Source: Nemopilema nomurai
Lineage: Eukaryota; Cnidaria; Scyphozoa; Rhizostomeae; Rhizostomatidae
DNA: 64,000 nt
NCBI GenBank assembly: GCA_003864495.1
Contig: ML133380.1
Location: 637,911 to 701,910 of the forward strand
Reading direction: 5' to 3'
Shown one piece after another: positions 46,272 to 59,275 of the stretch. The position numbers were made by a program, and so were the translations under genes. The notes below the pieces were generated by a model. That model was not told where the DNA came from and did not search any database. It was given only the letters and a program-made list of their open reading frames with translations. How positions within the stretch are numbered: the first letter of the stretch is position 1; each line of letters starts with the position of its first letter.

Positions 46272-49063
46272 GGTATGTAAAGTTCTCAGAGTTCTGCTAT
46301 GGTTTAAATCTATCTTTCATAATTAGCTTTTCGACATTTGAAAGCCAGTCCTCCATTTTGAAAGAAGTTTTTCGGCCTAGAAGCTTCAGCCCACAACAAG
46401 AAGGTTTATCGTTTGATCAGATATATTAGTCATTCTATCCCGAGGCTGTCTTAAAAGAAAGATAAACAGTGTTGCTTCGGAATAACAATGCAGTGTTTCC
46501 GAGGCTTTTGGGCGAACCTTTGACAAAAACTAAATTCTTTATTTGCAAGAGAACATTCTAGATGTTTAAGGGAGCACTTGTGGTATCAACTGGTAGTAAT
46601 TCTGTACTGAAAAGATGCCATACCACAAAGGCCTTCACGCAATTATGGGGATGAAACGCATCTTGATATAAAACCTTGCTGTGATGACAATGTGATCTCC
46701 GAGGCTTTGGGCGGACAACACAAAGCCTTTATTCTTTGAGGTGACACCAGAAGAAGCCAGCCTTCATTATTCTTTGGCCATCCTTTTCAACGTGAGCCAA
46801 ATATGATGTTCTTTGTTGAACTGTTGTTCTCTGATTTCAGTAGAAACTAGCTTTGATATCAGTTTTCAATATTAATTTGGAGGCCATAATCAAATAAAGT
46901 GTAATTTACCTTTGCAATTGCCTGTCTCTTGGATGTTTTAGGTCATTTAATCAAAGAAACAATTGATACACAACAAGGAAATTCTAAAAATAGGTTATAT
47001 AAGTCAACTGTAGATTGGTTATAATTGCACTTGAGGCTTATAAACCATTAGCCTTTGATTTTCCTCATACTTTATGGCCAACAAGAATAGTTCTGTTATA
47101 CATAAATGATCCATAAAGGAAAACACAGTAACAGCATCTATGGTTGGTCTGTAATATCCAGTGATTTCCATAGAAGTAATATGTGTTTGGTACATTCTGT
47201 ATTTGAATTTGGTTCCTAGAAGATTTTGTTGTCACAGGTATTTTGAGCTACAGCAAATGCAACTTTAAAATAGTGTTATTTGGGTGTATTTAGTTATGTT
47301 CTGTGTATGTGCAGGTACACTAAAGTACTTGAAATCAGAGAAAAGAGGATTGCAGTTGTCTCAAAGGCAAGAAAAGCATTATAAAGAAAATAAATTTGGA
47401 AATGTTGTCAAACTAAAGTTTTTCCTGATATTGTTATTAAGATTTTATGATTGTGTAAGAGTTATGTTATCAGTAAAGGATCTTGTGTCCCTATTTGAAT
47501 ATCCTTTTTTCAATATATAGTTTTGTTTCCCTTATTTAAACTGATACTAGATATTTTCACATTTATTAGCAGTTTTGAATGACAAAAAACCACAGAGAGT
47601 TTCAACTGGGTTTTAGATTGGCCCCCGCATTGTTGCTAAGTATAATGATAGTACCAGGGGTGTGTTTAAGAAAAATAGAGTCATTATCTTTTCATTATAC
47701 TGTCACACCTGAAGCTTTGGTTGTTGGAAATATCCAATTTGTGGCAGATTATTTATGTGGTGGGTAGTATTTTTGGTTGCTCAAGCCTGACTCATCCAAT
47801 GAAGTGAAATATATTGCAAAGTGTAATATTTTAGCCACAAAGAAATTTTTATGGAGTTAGCTGAATCCCTCTGAAAATATCTTGACACATATCTGCCTAC
47901 ATTTACACAAATATCAGATGCTCAATCTTGAAGAAATGTTAGTAATTCTTTTTAGTCATTGTTAAGTCAAAATTCAATAGCTAAGTTTAGGGTTGTTTAA
48001 ATTTTTTTAGGAAATAAGGCAAGAAAAGATGGTTGGCATAGATAAAATTGGACTTTAACTGAATTATTATGTGTTTTTGAAAGAACACCTTTTTTCTAAA
48101 TAGCCTTTCTATTTATACATACATCTGTAATGTTAAGAGAAATGTATCATTTTCCTCCTTAATTTTTTTGTTTTCCTTTGTTTCAAAGAGGAGGTCAAGA
48201 ACTGAATCTCATACTTATTCTTTCCTTTTCTTTATTATACCGATAGTTTTTCCTTACAAATAGCTTTTAGTCATCAGAAGTATCACCAAATTCCCTGAAA
48301 ATGAACTAGGATATATTACTATATTACTATAGATATATTATTTCATTAACAAAGCATCTTACTTCCAAACAATAATTTTTACCATAGTTTCACATTTTCA
48401 CCCCTGCCAGTTTTTTCTAGGATTCAAAGACTTTTCAACTATTTACCTGTGCTGAAAGCGAAAGTCAAAAAGTTTTTTGTTCCAGTTGTTTCTTAGAAAT
48501 ATTATCTCACATTTCCTTCATCCCTCTCAGATACAATATTCCAACATTCTTCCTAGTATGAAAATAAGTAATTGAAAAGCAAAACAAAGTCAAAGAATTC
48601 CCCCTTAAATTTTAGCCATATCAATGCACCTATGTTTTTTATGAGTGTAGTGGAGATTGATGCCTACTTTTTACATTGGCTTTATTTCTACTAATTTTAG
48701 ACTTATTTGGCCAATTTTGCATATTTGGAGGCATTTTATGATGATAAAATCATCCAAGCCCTCCCCCCCAGCACCCTCAAATTAATGCTGTTATGGGAGT
48801 AGTTGTAGGCACATCCCCAGTCATACCCCAATCATAAAACCAAACATTGGCATCAGGGGAAGGGGGTGTGGGCTACCAGCACCTGTTGTATTAAGATAAA
48901 GCATTTGACTGATTAAATCCCTTTTTGTTGGAAAATCACAACATTTTTTTGCCAAGATTGTAGCTCTTTGATAGGATTTGAAACTTTTATTGCAACAGGC
49001 ATGTCGTGAATGTTTGTTCTAAATATCAGCAAGATTGAGGTGTTGCAAATGTCAAGAGAGGGT

Positions 49064-49290
49064 AAGTGGTAGCGATAGAGGTCCAGGGGTAGCAAGAGGA
49101 GGCCAGGGGTAGCAGGAGGGAGCTAGCAGTGGCATGAAGGAGCTGGGGGTAGCAGGAGAGAGCTGGTTGTAGCAGGAGAGGGCTTGGGCAGTGCTTGGGG
49201 TCGCAAAGTAAGCCAGGTTTAGCAAGAGAGGGCCACACATGTGAGGGGTCCAGAGGTAGTTGGAGAGGGCCAGTGGAAAATAAGGTGGCA
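49064..49290. repeat. Degenerate purine-rich tandem repeat
   Basis: Loosely repeated units of about 22-25 bp, such as gggggtagcaggagagagct, run through this stretch just before the first coding exon of the RING ligase gene. The copies are too diverged for an exact count. Open frames on the minus strand here come from the repeat composition. Confidence 0.65.
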
Positions 49291-49409
49291 ATAGATGGCG
49301 AGAGGCAGCTAGAGAATCGTCATGCCCCCCAGGATAGGATATAATCATTTGATCCTCCCATTAACAAGTAATTTGCATATTCACAGTCAATACTAATTTT
49401 TTTCAACAG

Positions 49410-52400
49410 ATCCGCAAGTAATCCTACCCCCCCGTCCACAATGCGAGAGCTTGCATCTTACCACCAACTCTGTAGCAGTGGGCTGGAGTTGTCTCCAGTC
49501 CCCGGAGCCAGCTCTGACACGTCATCACCGCGCTCCAGTACCACCGAGGATGAACTACACGATGGCAACTTTGCGGATCAAGGCGCATGCAACACTGCAA
49601 AGCCCATCTACAACTTTTCCATTCCGGATTTTATCAAGCACGAGCGACCGCCGCCCCCCTCAGCGGCCAACAGTTTACCCCCAAGCGAAGCATCAGCATT
49701 GCCAGAAATGGCGGATGGCGCCAGGGAAGCAAAAAGAAGGTTGGTTTTGTTGACCATAGGAATTTACCAATTGCCATTATCATGGATATAACAATGAAAC
49801 AATTTACTGTTATCAAGATGCAGTTAATTTAATTAGGCCGAAAGGCCACTTGGGCCTTGGTTGACAAAAAGCAAGAATGGCGGAATTCGATTGGATGCGG
49901 ATTTCTATGTGCATGTTACGGCACGGCTCATTCAGAAGCCCCCTTGGGGGTTATCTTCTAATTTCCCTTTGAATGTTATGAAGAACGTTGGAAGGGACTG
50001 TTGATTTTAGAGATAGACTTGGCCAAGTTTTCAGTATGGTCCATTTAAATAATCATGTCTGATGAATCATCGGAGCATCTTAGGAACAAATAGGAAAACC
50101 AAGCTTTAGGAATTGCTTGATAATGACCTTTTGCGTCTTGCAAGAATTTGGTGCCCAAACATAAATTTTTCATAGGCTGTTTATGTACTCATTCGGTTGT
50201 GTATGAACGAAATTATGTTTAGTATATCCAACGAACACCTAAATGAAAAGAAACCGGGGGGCCTCAATTTCGTAGGAATGGGGATAGCAATCTCCGTTGA
50301 CCCTTGCCCTTAAAAACTACCCAAACTTTTAGGCACGCTAGCCTTGGAAAGACAGGGACGCTGGCTCGAAACTTGTAAATTGATACGCTACTCAACTATT
50401 CGCCAAGCGGAAAGCATTCACAGCAAATGGAAGTCGACGCTGCAAAAATTCACTCCGGTTCTTCTTGTGTTGTTGTTAGTAGGATTTTTGACGCGAGGAA
50501 GTTCCGAGCCAGAACTTAGAATCTGAAACTGTTTGTTTTGTATCACTAACAAAGAGTTTCATAACCCTGAATGTGGTTTATTGTTTTCACAGACATGACC
50601 AAAGGGACTCGGTTGAAGCGGTCGAAGGCGGCGAAGCTTCGTGTGCCATCAACAGAACTTCTTGTAGGAAAAACAAACGGAGGAGAACGGATCAACCGGG
50701 AAACCCGAGCAACCCAGATTTCATTGATCTCACTGACGTCACAGACCAAGACGAGGCAGCCTCGGACAGAGTTTTAGACGAAATCAATCATAGTCCATAT
50801 TTGGACTCCTCGATAGTTCTTGATCCCAGCAGGTTCGTATCCCGTTTGGTGAGTTTGGAAAAATAATCCATATCCTATTTGGAGAAAAATAATCCATATC
50901 CTATTTGGAGAATTAAGAAGTTTTTCCCGTCTGCTTGTGACGTTTTTGAGTTGAATGCTAATTCTGAACCTCTCCTCCGCAGAGACCCGTCCGACAGGCG
51001 GCAGCATGCAGCCAACCCATACGATTCTGTCGCTGAAAATCTCCAACGCTTTCGAAGAACACTTCGCGAGACCTTGATTCGAAGAGAGGCCACTAACAGG
51101 GAATCGAGGATTTTCAATCGACTTTCTCATCTCTCGAACCCCTGTAGTGAAGCACCTAGAGTTGTATCAGACGGCCCGGTATACACATCGCAAAGGGACT
51201 TAGGCCCACACCAAGGTGCTGGGAATCTACCAAACTTTGACTTCAGGAATGCAGAGCCCCCCGTAATCACTTTAGATGAGGTAATGTTTTTTATTTTATT
51301 TCACAACACAGCTACTGTCAGTTAATTACCAAAAGGGTTTCTATGTCAAAACACCGTAACCCCCGTCTTCAGTTCACTCTTCGACAGCACCTTTGATCTT
51401 AAAATCTTGATCTGTCAATAGTCCTGTGTCCTTTTCGATTCAACCTTTCAGGGCTGTTTCGATACCTGGACAGCTTTTTTAGAGTAGCCATTGATTAGAA
51501 AGCGGCTGCACTCTTAAAGAAACAATACTCTCCAATTTCCTATCGCTCCTAAGTGTCCCTACATTACCCAAAAGTGAAACGAAATGTAAAACAAAAAACC
51601 CACTGATTTTTTTGGTTTTCTTGGATAAATGCAATCTTCCTCTACTTTACCCTACACGGGCTTATCTCCTTCTCTAAGGCGTTTTGCATAGAAATGTTCG
51701 GCTCTTTAAGTCTCATGCTACAGCTTCATCGATTTTACAGTTATCTTGCAAGAATTTTTGTTTCCAGGAAATCGAAGCGCCTACACGGAATAGAGACCAG
51801 GAAGTTACCCGGATGTTGTTAGAGGACTCGCTGTATTCATTGCCATTTGTCACACCCTATCAGAATCGAGTATGAAGTTTACTGTTTTTTACTTGTATTC
51901 ATTTTCCTTTGTATAAAGAATGCCTTCTTTAGTGAAACATTTGATGATTATTACCATGTATTTCTAGATGATCAAACTCGCGGAATGTTTTTAGACTGCG
52001 AAACTTTTGGCGGCTTTTGACATAGGAAGGAAAGTTAGAAAGAAATCAATTTGATGTTTCAATTAAATTATTAACTGTTATGAGTTGACTTTTTGTTTGT
52101 TTTTCTTTCAATTTGGGTAGCTTATGAAATCATCTTTGTAAACAAATGTTTTGTGGTACAAAATTTTATATTTTCGTAAGCATTCGCGCGAAATATTAGT
52201 ATAAAAAAAATTAGGTTTCCGCTGTTTCACGCAATTCTTAGATTTTGTTGAAATGATTTTGATAAGGAAGGCCACTATGCATCTCTGCTAGTAGAACGTA
52301 TTTGAATGGGTTGCGTTTTCATTATGTCTGGCGAATGATCACGTAATCTTCAATGGCTGACCATTAACGTTTAATGGTTCTTTCAGCGTGCTCCACCGCT

Positions 52401-55400
52401 AGAAACCATTGCGGAGGACATTGATCGACGCGAGGAGCGCCGGCGCGAAAACGAAAACCACGTGCACCGCTTGCGTCAGCAAACGCAGGAACGAATCAAT
52501 CACGTTCGAAGCAGGATATCGAGGCTGGACCAGCATGTTAACAGCAACAACAACAACAATAATAGGAATGGATATTTCATTAGAATTTCAGATTCTCCGC
52601 AGGAGAGTAGAATTGGAGAGGTAAAAAAATTTGATCAAATATTTATGTGTATATCGAATTGTTTCATACCTTTTAATATTTTTTAAGCATTGGCTCAGTT
52701 TCTAACTCAACTGACAGTAGTTACACAGGATAGGATCGACTTCTCTTGCAATAACATTGTTTCTTCTAATTGTTTTTTTAATTTCTACCAGTTATTTGAA
52801 CTCTAAAAGGGATGGCTTTTGGCCTAACTCCCTCAATATGCGCGACTTCAAAATCTGAGCTTCCTCTGACGTTGCTCTTGTTAGGTTTCATGCTATAAAA
52901 AGCTTTCCAACTTAAATTATTTGCCAGAGAATGGTTTTCCGAATATCTCTTCCCGAACAAATTTGGACTCAATAATAACAGCGTTAAAGCTTTTATCTTC
53001 AAAGTGTGATCTTACCTTAACCTTTATCTTAGCTTTTAACTTTATCTTTTATCTGATGCTCAGCGATTTTATAAGAAAATTTCCTGAATCCGGATTTGAT
53101 TTGGACCCCAGCTTCTTTGTTCAGTGCTAATGCGTATAGACCTTGTTAGAGTGCAGAAACATTGACGGCTCCACGGCCAGGAGCCGGGGGAAGATGTTGC
53201 CTGTTAATGTCATATTTGAGGAAGGCTTGTCAGTAACTTTTATTCTAGATAATGAAATAAATTGTTAGAATAACTTTTATTTCATATCGGTAATGAGGGA
53301 GGTTTGAATTACAAGAATTGCAGCCAGAGGAAGGTTGTAATTTTTTCTGGTCTCTGTGCAGCTGTTTGTAATGGGAATGACGAATGTTTGTGATGACAAA
53401 AAAGTACTTTCAGTATGCAAAAACTGGTTCCGCTATTTCTAGCTATTGTGAAATTTTGTACCGCAAAGCACTTGTTCACGGACTACTTTCCTTTGCACAG
53501 GATGAAGTCGAGTTCCTACGAGAACTGAGGCCAGGTCACAACACATCAACGATGTCCGCCAGGTCAAACGAGACCAATGCAACCGGACACCCGAACTTTT
53601 CCTGGGTAGGCCGGCGCGAAATTTTTAATTCATTGCTTACTTTTAGCCTTACAGTCGTAACGTAGCTGTTACTTCATCTAAAAGCTTCAAGTCTTTCAAC
53701 AAGTTAATTTGGTTTTCATTTGACCTGGATGGCCCCAGCTTTTAGGTCCTGGCTGTATTTTAAGTTAAGAAGAAAAATGTTATATTAGAACTGCTCTCCA
53801 CTATGGAAGCCATATTTCATTTTATTCCTATTCAAGGGAAACATGCTTACTAGAGAAATAAATTATTTCATCACCAATTATGCCTATATTATATTTTTTC
53901 ATTTTATAAATGTTTTATCTCCTTTCCGTGGTTTCAATTACAGAGTCATTTGTCGCGAAGGAGGCGCTTCTCGAATCTCTTCTCCACTGCGAATTTAGGT
54001 GTTCCAGATTTTCTGTTCCCTTATGTGTAAGTGTGTCACCTCTGTCTTTCCTGCCGTTTAGTGAAATGCATGCCCTGTCAAATCGTCAAAGTTTGAATAC
54101 GATATTCCACTTTGAAACCTTCACTTAACGGCAATGAAATGTCAAGATCATAATTGTTGGAAATAGCGATAATATCACAAACGATTGTAATCTCCCTTTG
54201 ACTGGATCTAGTGGAATCGATGCCCTCCTTCCCAGCGGGCGTCACAACCTTTATGTACCTTGGGTGATTCGTTACTACGCAGTACCAAAACTCTTTTATC
54301 GAGTAACCATCCCAAGACACTTGTTGGAACCATCCTCTGTAATTGGCTAAAACGGTCATCAGTCTATAATAGACTGTTGTGGTCAACGGGAATTTACGTA
54401 GGATTGGTAAATAGGCAGGCGATGTTTTGTACTGTTTCAAAAAGGGTCTGGTTACGAGTTTTCGTGTGACACATCACTTGGTTAATTCTTTGGTATTCCA
54501 TGCCTGTATCATTAAACTGATTATTATCCTTGCTCCACTGATTGCGTCATTAGTAATCAAGAGTATCCGGGCTTAAAATCTTTCAATTTAATTTTGCCTA
54601 AATGTTTTTAAGCAGACGCACCAATCGATCTTTATGCAAATAATTTGAAATTCTTATTGTTAATGAATAGTTGACGGTAATTTTGTTAATTAGTGTTGAT
54701 TTGTTTTCTCCCAGTCACTTCATCAACCCATCAGCCACCCCGAGGCTGCATCATTTCCCATCCACATTTTATGATGAGGGCGAAGATTACGAGGTACCCC
54801 TTTTTAGAATCTCTCTCCTTTTATTCTCTCCTAAACTTTTCCATTTGATCTTCTTTCTTGTCATTGTGCCCTTCCAGTTCATTGTCAAAGCTTATATTTT
54901 AATTTATTCATATTGTCAAATTGCATGTAAGATTTTCATTTAGTTTTGTTTCCTAGCACATAAATATTTTTCACTTTCAAGGCTCTGTGGACGCTAGCAG
55001 AACGAATAGGACCCGCGAAGCCAAGAGGACTAAGCAGAGCTGGTTCGTCTCTAGAAAATGATTTTAAATTTGTAGAAAGCCAATTTGACTGTAGGTCTTT
55101 CTATTGACTTTTGGCTAAAATCCTAGCTGTAAGTTGCCCAAATGGTTGTCAGCGACTCTTTATCCAAACCACAATTTTACAAGGGAAATGTCACAAAATG
55201 CTATGGCGCACGATTTCCCCCAAGCACCAACGATTTGACCCAACAAATTTAGCTTACTTTTCCAGCACCCAGTTTCGCAAGCCATCTCGAATTCTTTGCT
55301 TTACTGAAGCCAAATTTCTAATGGTATTTCAGCCGCTATGACTCGCTAAATTAATGTCTCAATTTTGTAACAGAAATCGACAGAATTCACGCGTTCAGGT

Positions 55401-57014
55401 ACAGTGCGTCAAAGGCAGATGAGACGAACTCAACGTGCGTGGTCTGCATGAGCGAGTATAACTTCAAGGAGAAGATCCGCAAACTACCATGCACCCACGA
55501 CTTTCACTCGAAATGCATCGACAAATGGCTGAAGGTGAGTCGCGCTTTCCTGATTGGCTGTGACCATGGACCAATCACCATTGATTGGCCTTGATAAGTA
55601 GCCAATCAGCATCCTGCTCTTCATGTCACGTTATTCTCTATCTAGATGCGGTGTTTCTTTAGGCTAGTTCTCTAACTTCAAAGAAGCATTGATAAGAAGT
55701 TGCTTTAGAGTGGCGGTGGATATCGCTTCATCTACCTAAAAATCGAACTTGCTAATCTACTTTGAAGTTGAAAAACCCATCCGTTTGAATACGTTCATAA
55801 ACCAAAGAGGATCCTGCTTATTCACTACACGAAAGGTCTCTTTTTAGGATAAAGCATGAATGTTTTGCTGAGACTCTTGAAATACATTATTTATGTGTTT
55901 CCCGTTTGTCTGGTATTCCCCTTCGCTATTCCAAGCAATAATTTGCAGTCTTTTTAAAACGCATGAAACTTTCAAAACGCATCTGGCGTTAGTCTACTTC
56001 GAATAGTGTTGGTTTATTTCTTAGTTCACCCCCTGGAATCATAGTTGTTTTCCATGCTTTCAATTACGCCGTGTTTTGATAAGGCGACCAACCAAAGCAT
56101 GATGCTAGTTAACTTGCGAATTTTTAATAACCTGAGTTTTAAGCGAATGTCGAATGGTGTATTCTTCTTCGCAGCACCTGAGTCCATTTAAGCTTCACTA
56201 CTTTGCAATTAGCTGGATTCAGCTTAGTTTCAAACAGGTGGCATATTAGCGTGTTTTGTCTTCAGGGAGGCATGCACCTGTTCTTAGCATGACTAGAAAT
56301 AGCTTATTAACAGAAATCGTCAGGTGTTACGCAAGCCTCGTCTCTCGGCCCGTGCTTTCTGACTCCTCGATGATTAGCCATGTCCTTCATAGCTTTACTG
56401 TTTCACATTAACAAAGAGTTTATGGATGGATAATCGATCATAAACGTTCCAGTAAATAACAAATTATGTGTTCTCCAGCGACACTAGATTCAGCTGCCTG
56501 ATTTCGAATGCTAAAGGTGCTTAGAATTTGCTGGCCTTTTCCAGTTTTTTTAGCTTCTTTTCATGTCCAGTTGCCCGTAATAACTAAGAACCTATTCGTT
56601 CAGGCAAGTTTTAAAAATTTCCCCGCCGCCTTTGGCAGACAAAGATTTTCAACAGAAATGGTCCATGAAAACGTCACCATATCTTGGATATTACTATGTG
56701 AATTTCTAGTCTAGATATAGCTTGGACCTAAATTCACAATTTACTTGATCCAACTATATTCTTGAAAGAGGTTTTAGAATACGTCATAGTCATTGTTCAT
56801 CCGCTGAAAGCTTTGAGAAGAAAGCAGGCGGGGATTTAGGCGTGAAATTTCCTTGCTCCGAATTTTCTTTGTTTGTTTTGTACCTTTCCGTAAGTCTATT
56901 TGAGTCACTATAAGTCATTATGAAGCCTCTTCATGCGCATTTCTGACGTCATTCCTCACTTTTTAGTCGAACAAGACATGTCCTGTTTGCCGTGATGAAG
57001 TGAAATGCATGTAG
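49410..57014 (+). CDS. RNF38/RNF44-type RING-H2 E3 ubiquitin ligase
   Basis: Exons 49410-49739, 50593-50832, 50983-51280, 51768-51869, 52387-52620, 53501-53605, 53944-54026, 54715-54793, 54982-55042, 55374-55534 and 56967-57014 agree in phase. From ATG 49441 they give about 569 residues. The first exon starts after an acceptor and is open in frame upstream of that ATG, so extra N-terminal residues are possible. The C-terminus carries ALWTLAERIGPAKPRGLSRA, the family's conserved pre-RING segment, then a RING-H2 with all eight ligands: CVVC, LPCTH, FHSKC, and, after the last intron, KTCPVCR. Human RNF38 and RNF44 have the same arrangement (CVVC, LPCNHEFHAKC, VDKWLKANRTCPICR, from memory). The middle is disordered, with a basic patch (RKNKRRRTD) that may direct nuclear import and a charged helix (RRRENENHVHRLRQQ). 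It should transfer ubiquitin from an E2 to unknown substrates. The RING is cut by an intron just after DKWLK. Confidence 0.92.
54078..54440 (-). pseudogene. Possible pogo/Tigger-like transposase remnant
   Basis: A 120-codon open frame lies on the minus strand inside the intron between exons 53944-54026 and 54715-54793 of the RING ligase gene. One stretch (YIKVVTPAGKEGID, then SSQREITIVCDIIA) recalls the strand pattern around the first catalytic region of pogo/Tigger transposases (K-V-A-K-G, then S-x-E-R, then T-V-x-x-A). No inverted repeats were found. The match is weak and could be chance. Confidence 0.25.
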
Positions 57015-57333
57015 AAATTGCTGGTCCGTATTTTTGGTGATGCAGAGCCTGGTTGCAGCGCAGGAGCATATCTCTTAACGTCATTTTGTTATGACGTCAC
57101 ATACTTGGTTGTTGCAATGCAGCGCTCGAAATTGGTGAAACGTCTTTCATGCAGAAAGCCCGTGTAGTGTTGGGAGTAACTTTGCATACACTATCTTTAA
57201 TCTTACAAAACCTGCTTAACACAAATTTTTTTTGTAATTAAAACGCTCGGAAAAGAACGCAGTTAAATCGCTGTAACGGAAATCTTACCATATGCTTTTC
57301 CAAAAACTCGCCTACCCCATAAGCAAATGTGTA

Positions 57334-57375
57334 TGACGTCATTTATTGCATGACGTCATATCTTGCATGACGTCA
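57334..57375. promoter_or_regulatory. Triplet of TGACGTCA sites at 17-bp spacing
   Basis: Perfect TGACGTCA palindromes start at 57334, 57351 and 57368, exactly 17 bp apart, the last two each preceded by ttgca. Another lies at 57092. TGACGTCA is the full CREB/ATF bZIP consensus; three evenly spaced copies could form a compact binding cluster or be a short tandem duplication. Which gene, if any, it serves is unknown. Confidence 0.55.
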
Positions 57376-58883
57376 AAAGTATCGATGCCGAGTACTTAGG
57401 CCGTTTTTAGGTAGTGGCAAAATTTTTTATGAAGCTTGGTTTGGAATTTGTGATAGCAAGTTCGGGTCTTCGCGTTATGTGATATTTTAAGTACAGTTGT
57501 GCATAATAGATTTCACAGTTTCCTCGTAAAACTAATATTTGTTTACCTTGCTCGCACATGGTCTTTGCCACGAAAACAAATTTCTTGACAACTGTTCTGG
57601 ACGACTTTGTTGCTGGCTATTGTAATGGGTGTTGCCATAGGAGAGCGTCCTTCCCTCGTGAACAATCGAGAAGCATGTTTCTCATTTGTTGCTGTTGTTG
57701 TTTTTCGAGGAGTGCCTTTTCGCAATAATGAATGCCGGTCAGGTTTTTAGGAGAGGCAGCCTTTAACGCATAGGGTATATCACTGGATTCATAAGTAAAT
57801 GTCATCTTATCATGCCAATTTCCATATTAGCACTAGCCGTTATTGGACATAAAACCGTTTCTTATGGGGTTTGGTATTCAGAAAATGAACAGTGAACACT
57901 ATTAATTAACCCATGCACTTGCTGTTGATAGCGAATAGTCCTGGCTGCAGCTGAGATATTTGAAGGAATTGGGAAAAGTAATCGAATACATGTGGTAATG
58001 GCGCCTCGCTCGTCACAATAGGAGATGAATTTCACCACGTGTTCGATGACCAGTCAGGCCATCGAAGGTAATTCTTGTCGTCTTCAGTCCGCTCATTTGT
58101 GATTATGCTGCGAATTTTGGCGGCGTGAGAACAGCCTGGCCCTCGTGTAGATCTGTAGGAGAGAGTAAATGTATGTTTTGCAGATACATCGCTTCTTATT
58201 ATGTATTGTACACGAAGACCTAGCTTATAAGATCTTCTCAGATTATTTGCTTCCTCGTATAGCATCATTGCCAAATACGTCTTGTATTTCGTTCTAAATT
58301 ACAGCTACAACTTATGTGATTGCTCCTCCAGTTTCCCAATAGACATCCACCTCTATAAAGCTCCCTTGAAATCCAGATCATGTTGAATGGCATACATTGT
58401 TGTTCCTTAGAACGCTTTTCAACGTGATAGACTTAACAAATTTGTTTTGGAGACATCTTTCTGTTGTGTGCTTTGCCAGGGCCTGTCTTTGTGTGAGGTG
58501 ACATTTGGGAAAGGCCTATCTCTCGATGTCTAATGTTTAGAAATTAGTCGATCCAAAATGATCTAGGAGAGATGATTCGATCATGTTTGACCTATGTGTA
58601 AATGGGCTCACCTTCAATTACCAAATTGTTCATATAGCTTAGTATGCAATAAATTAATGTAGAGTTAATAGATTTCAAAGCTTTCATGTGATGAGTCAGG
58701 ATTGGGAAAGAGGTGGTTTTATTGATTCCAGCCAAGCATAAAGTCTCAGTCTCAAATTTCCTCGTTTTTAACGTTGTCGCAAGGCATGATCTCATTGAAA
58801 TTTAATGTTCGGAATCTAGGCCACTCAAGAATATGAAAATGCTTGACCTCAGCTTTGATGTCTTAGCCTAGCTGCCCTATCAA

Positions 58884-59275
58884 TCCTAGGTATTTTAACC
58901 ATCATGGATGCCTAACAATCCTAGATCCCTTAGTAATCCTAGATCCTTTAGTAATCCTAGATCCTTTAGTAATCCTAGATCCTTTAGTAATCCTAGATCC
59001 TTTAGTAATCCTAGATCCCTTAGTTATCCTAGATCCTTTAGTAAACCCTGATGCCCAACAATCTTAGATGCCTAAACAATACTGAATACCCAACAATCCC
59101 AACTTTCAAATAGTCCTAGATCCCTTAGTAATCATAGAAGCCTAAACAATCCTTGATGTCCAGCAATCCTAGATGTTCGATTAACCTCCAACAATCCTTG
59201 ATGCCCAAATATTCCTAGACCCCAGATGGATCCTAGATGCTTGTGCAATCCTAGATACCCAAACAACCCAACACT
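58884..59275. repeat. 18-bp minisatellite with degenerate tail
   Basis: The core at about 58911-59043 holds seven near-perfect copies of an 18-bp unit (taatcctagatcctttag). It is followed by about 230 bp of diverged copies of the phrases caatcctagat and gatgccc/aaacaatcc. It lies in intergenic DNA between the RING ligase and ankyrin genes. Confidence 0.9.

Larger units (their letters stand above)
44601..49409. other. Long noncoding stretch upstream of RNF38/44-like coding exons
   Basis: No coding exons are recognised. It probably contains the leader intron(s) of the RING ligase gene, because the first coding exon seen (49410) begins with a splice acceptor. A candidate promoter and noncoding exon are listed separately at 45799-46271. 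Most of 46.3-49 kb is AT-rich unique-looking sequence. Confidence 0.45.

Noticed and set aside
53384..53500. In-frame extension upstream of the exon at 53501
   Set aside because: A clear acceptor (ctttgcacag) lies at 53500 and the preceding exon ends in phase 0 at 52620, so the extension is intron.
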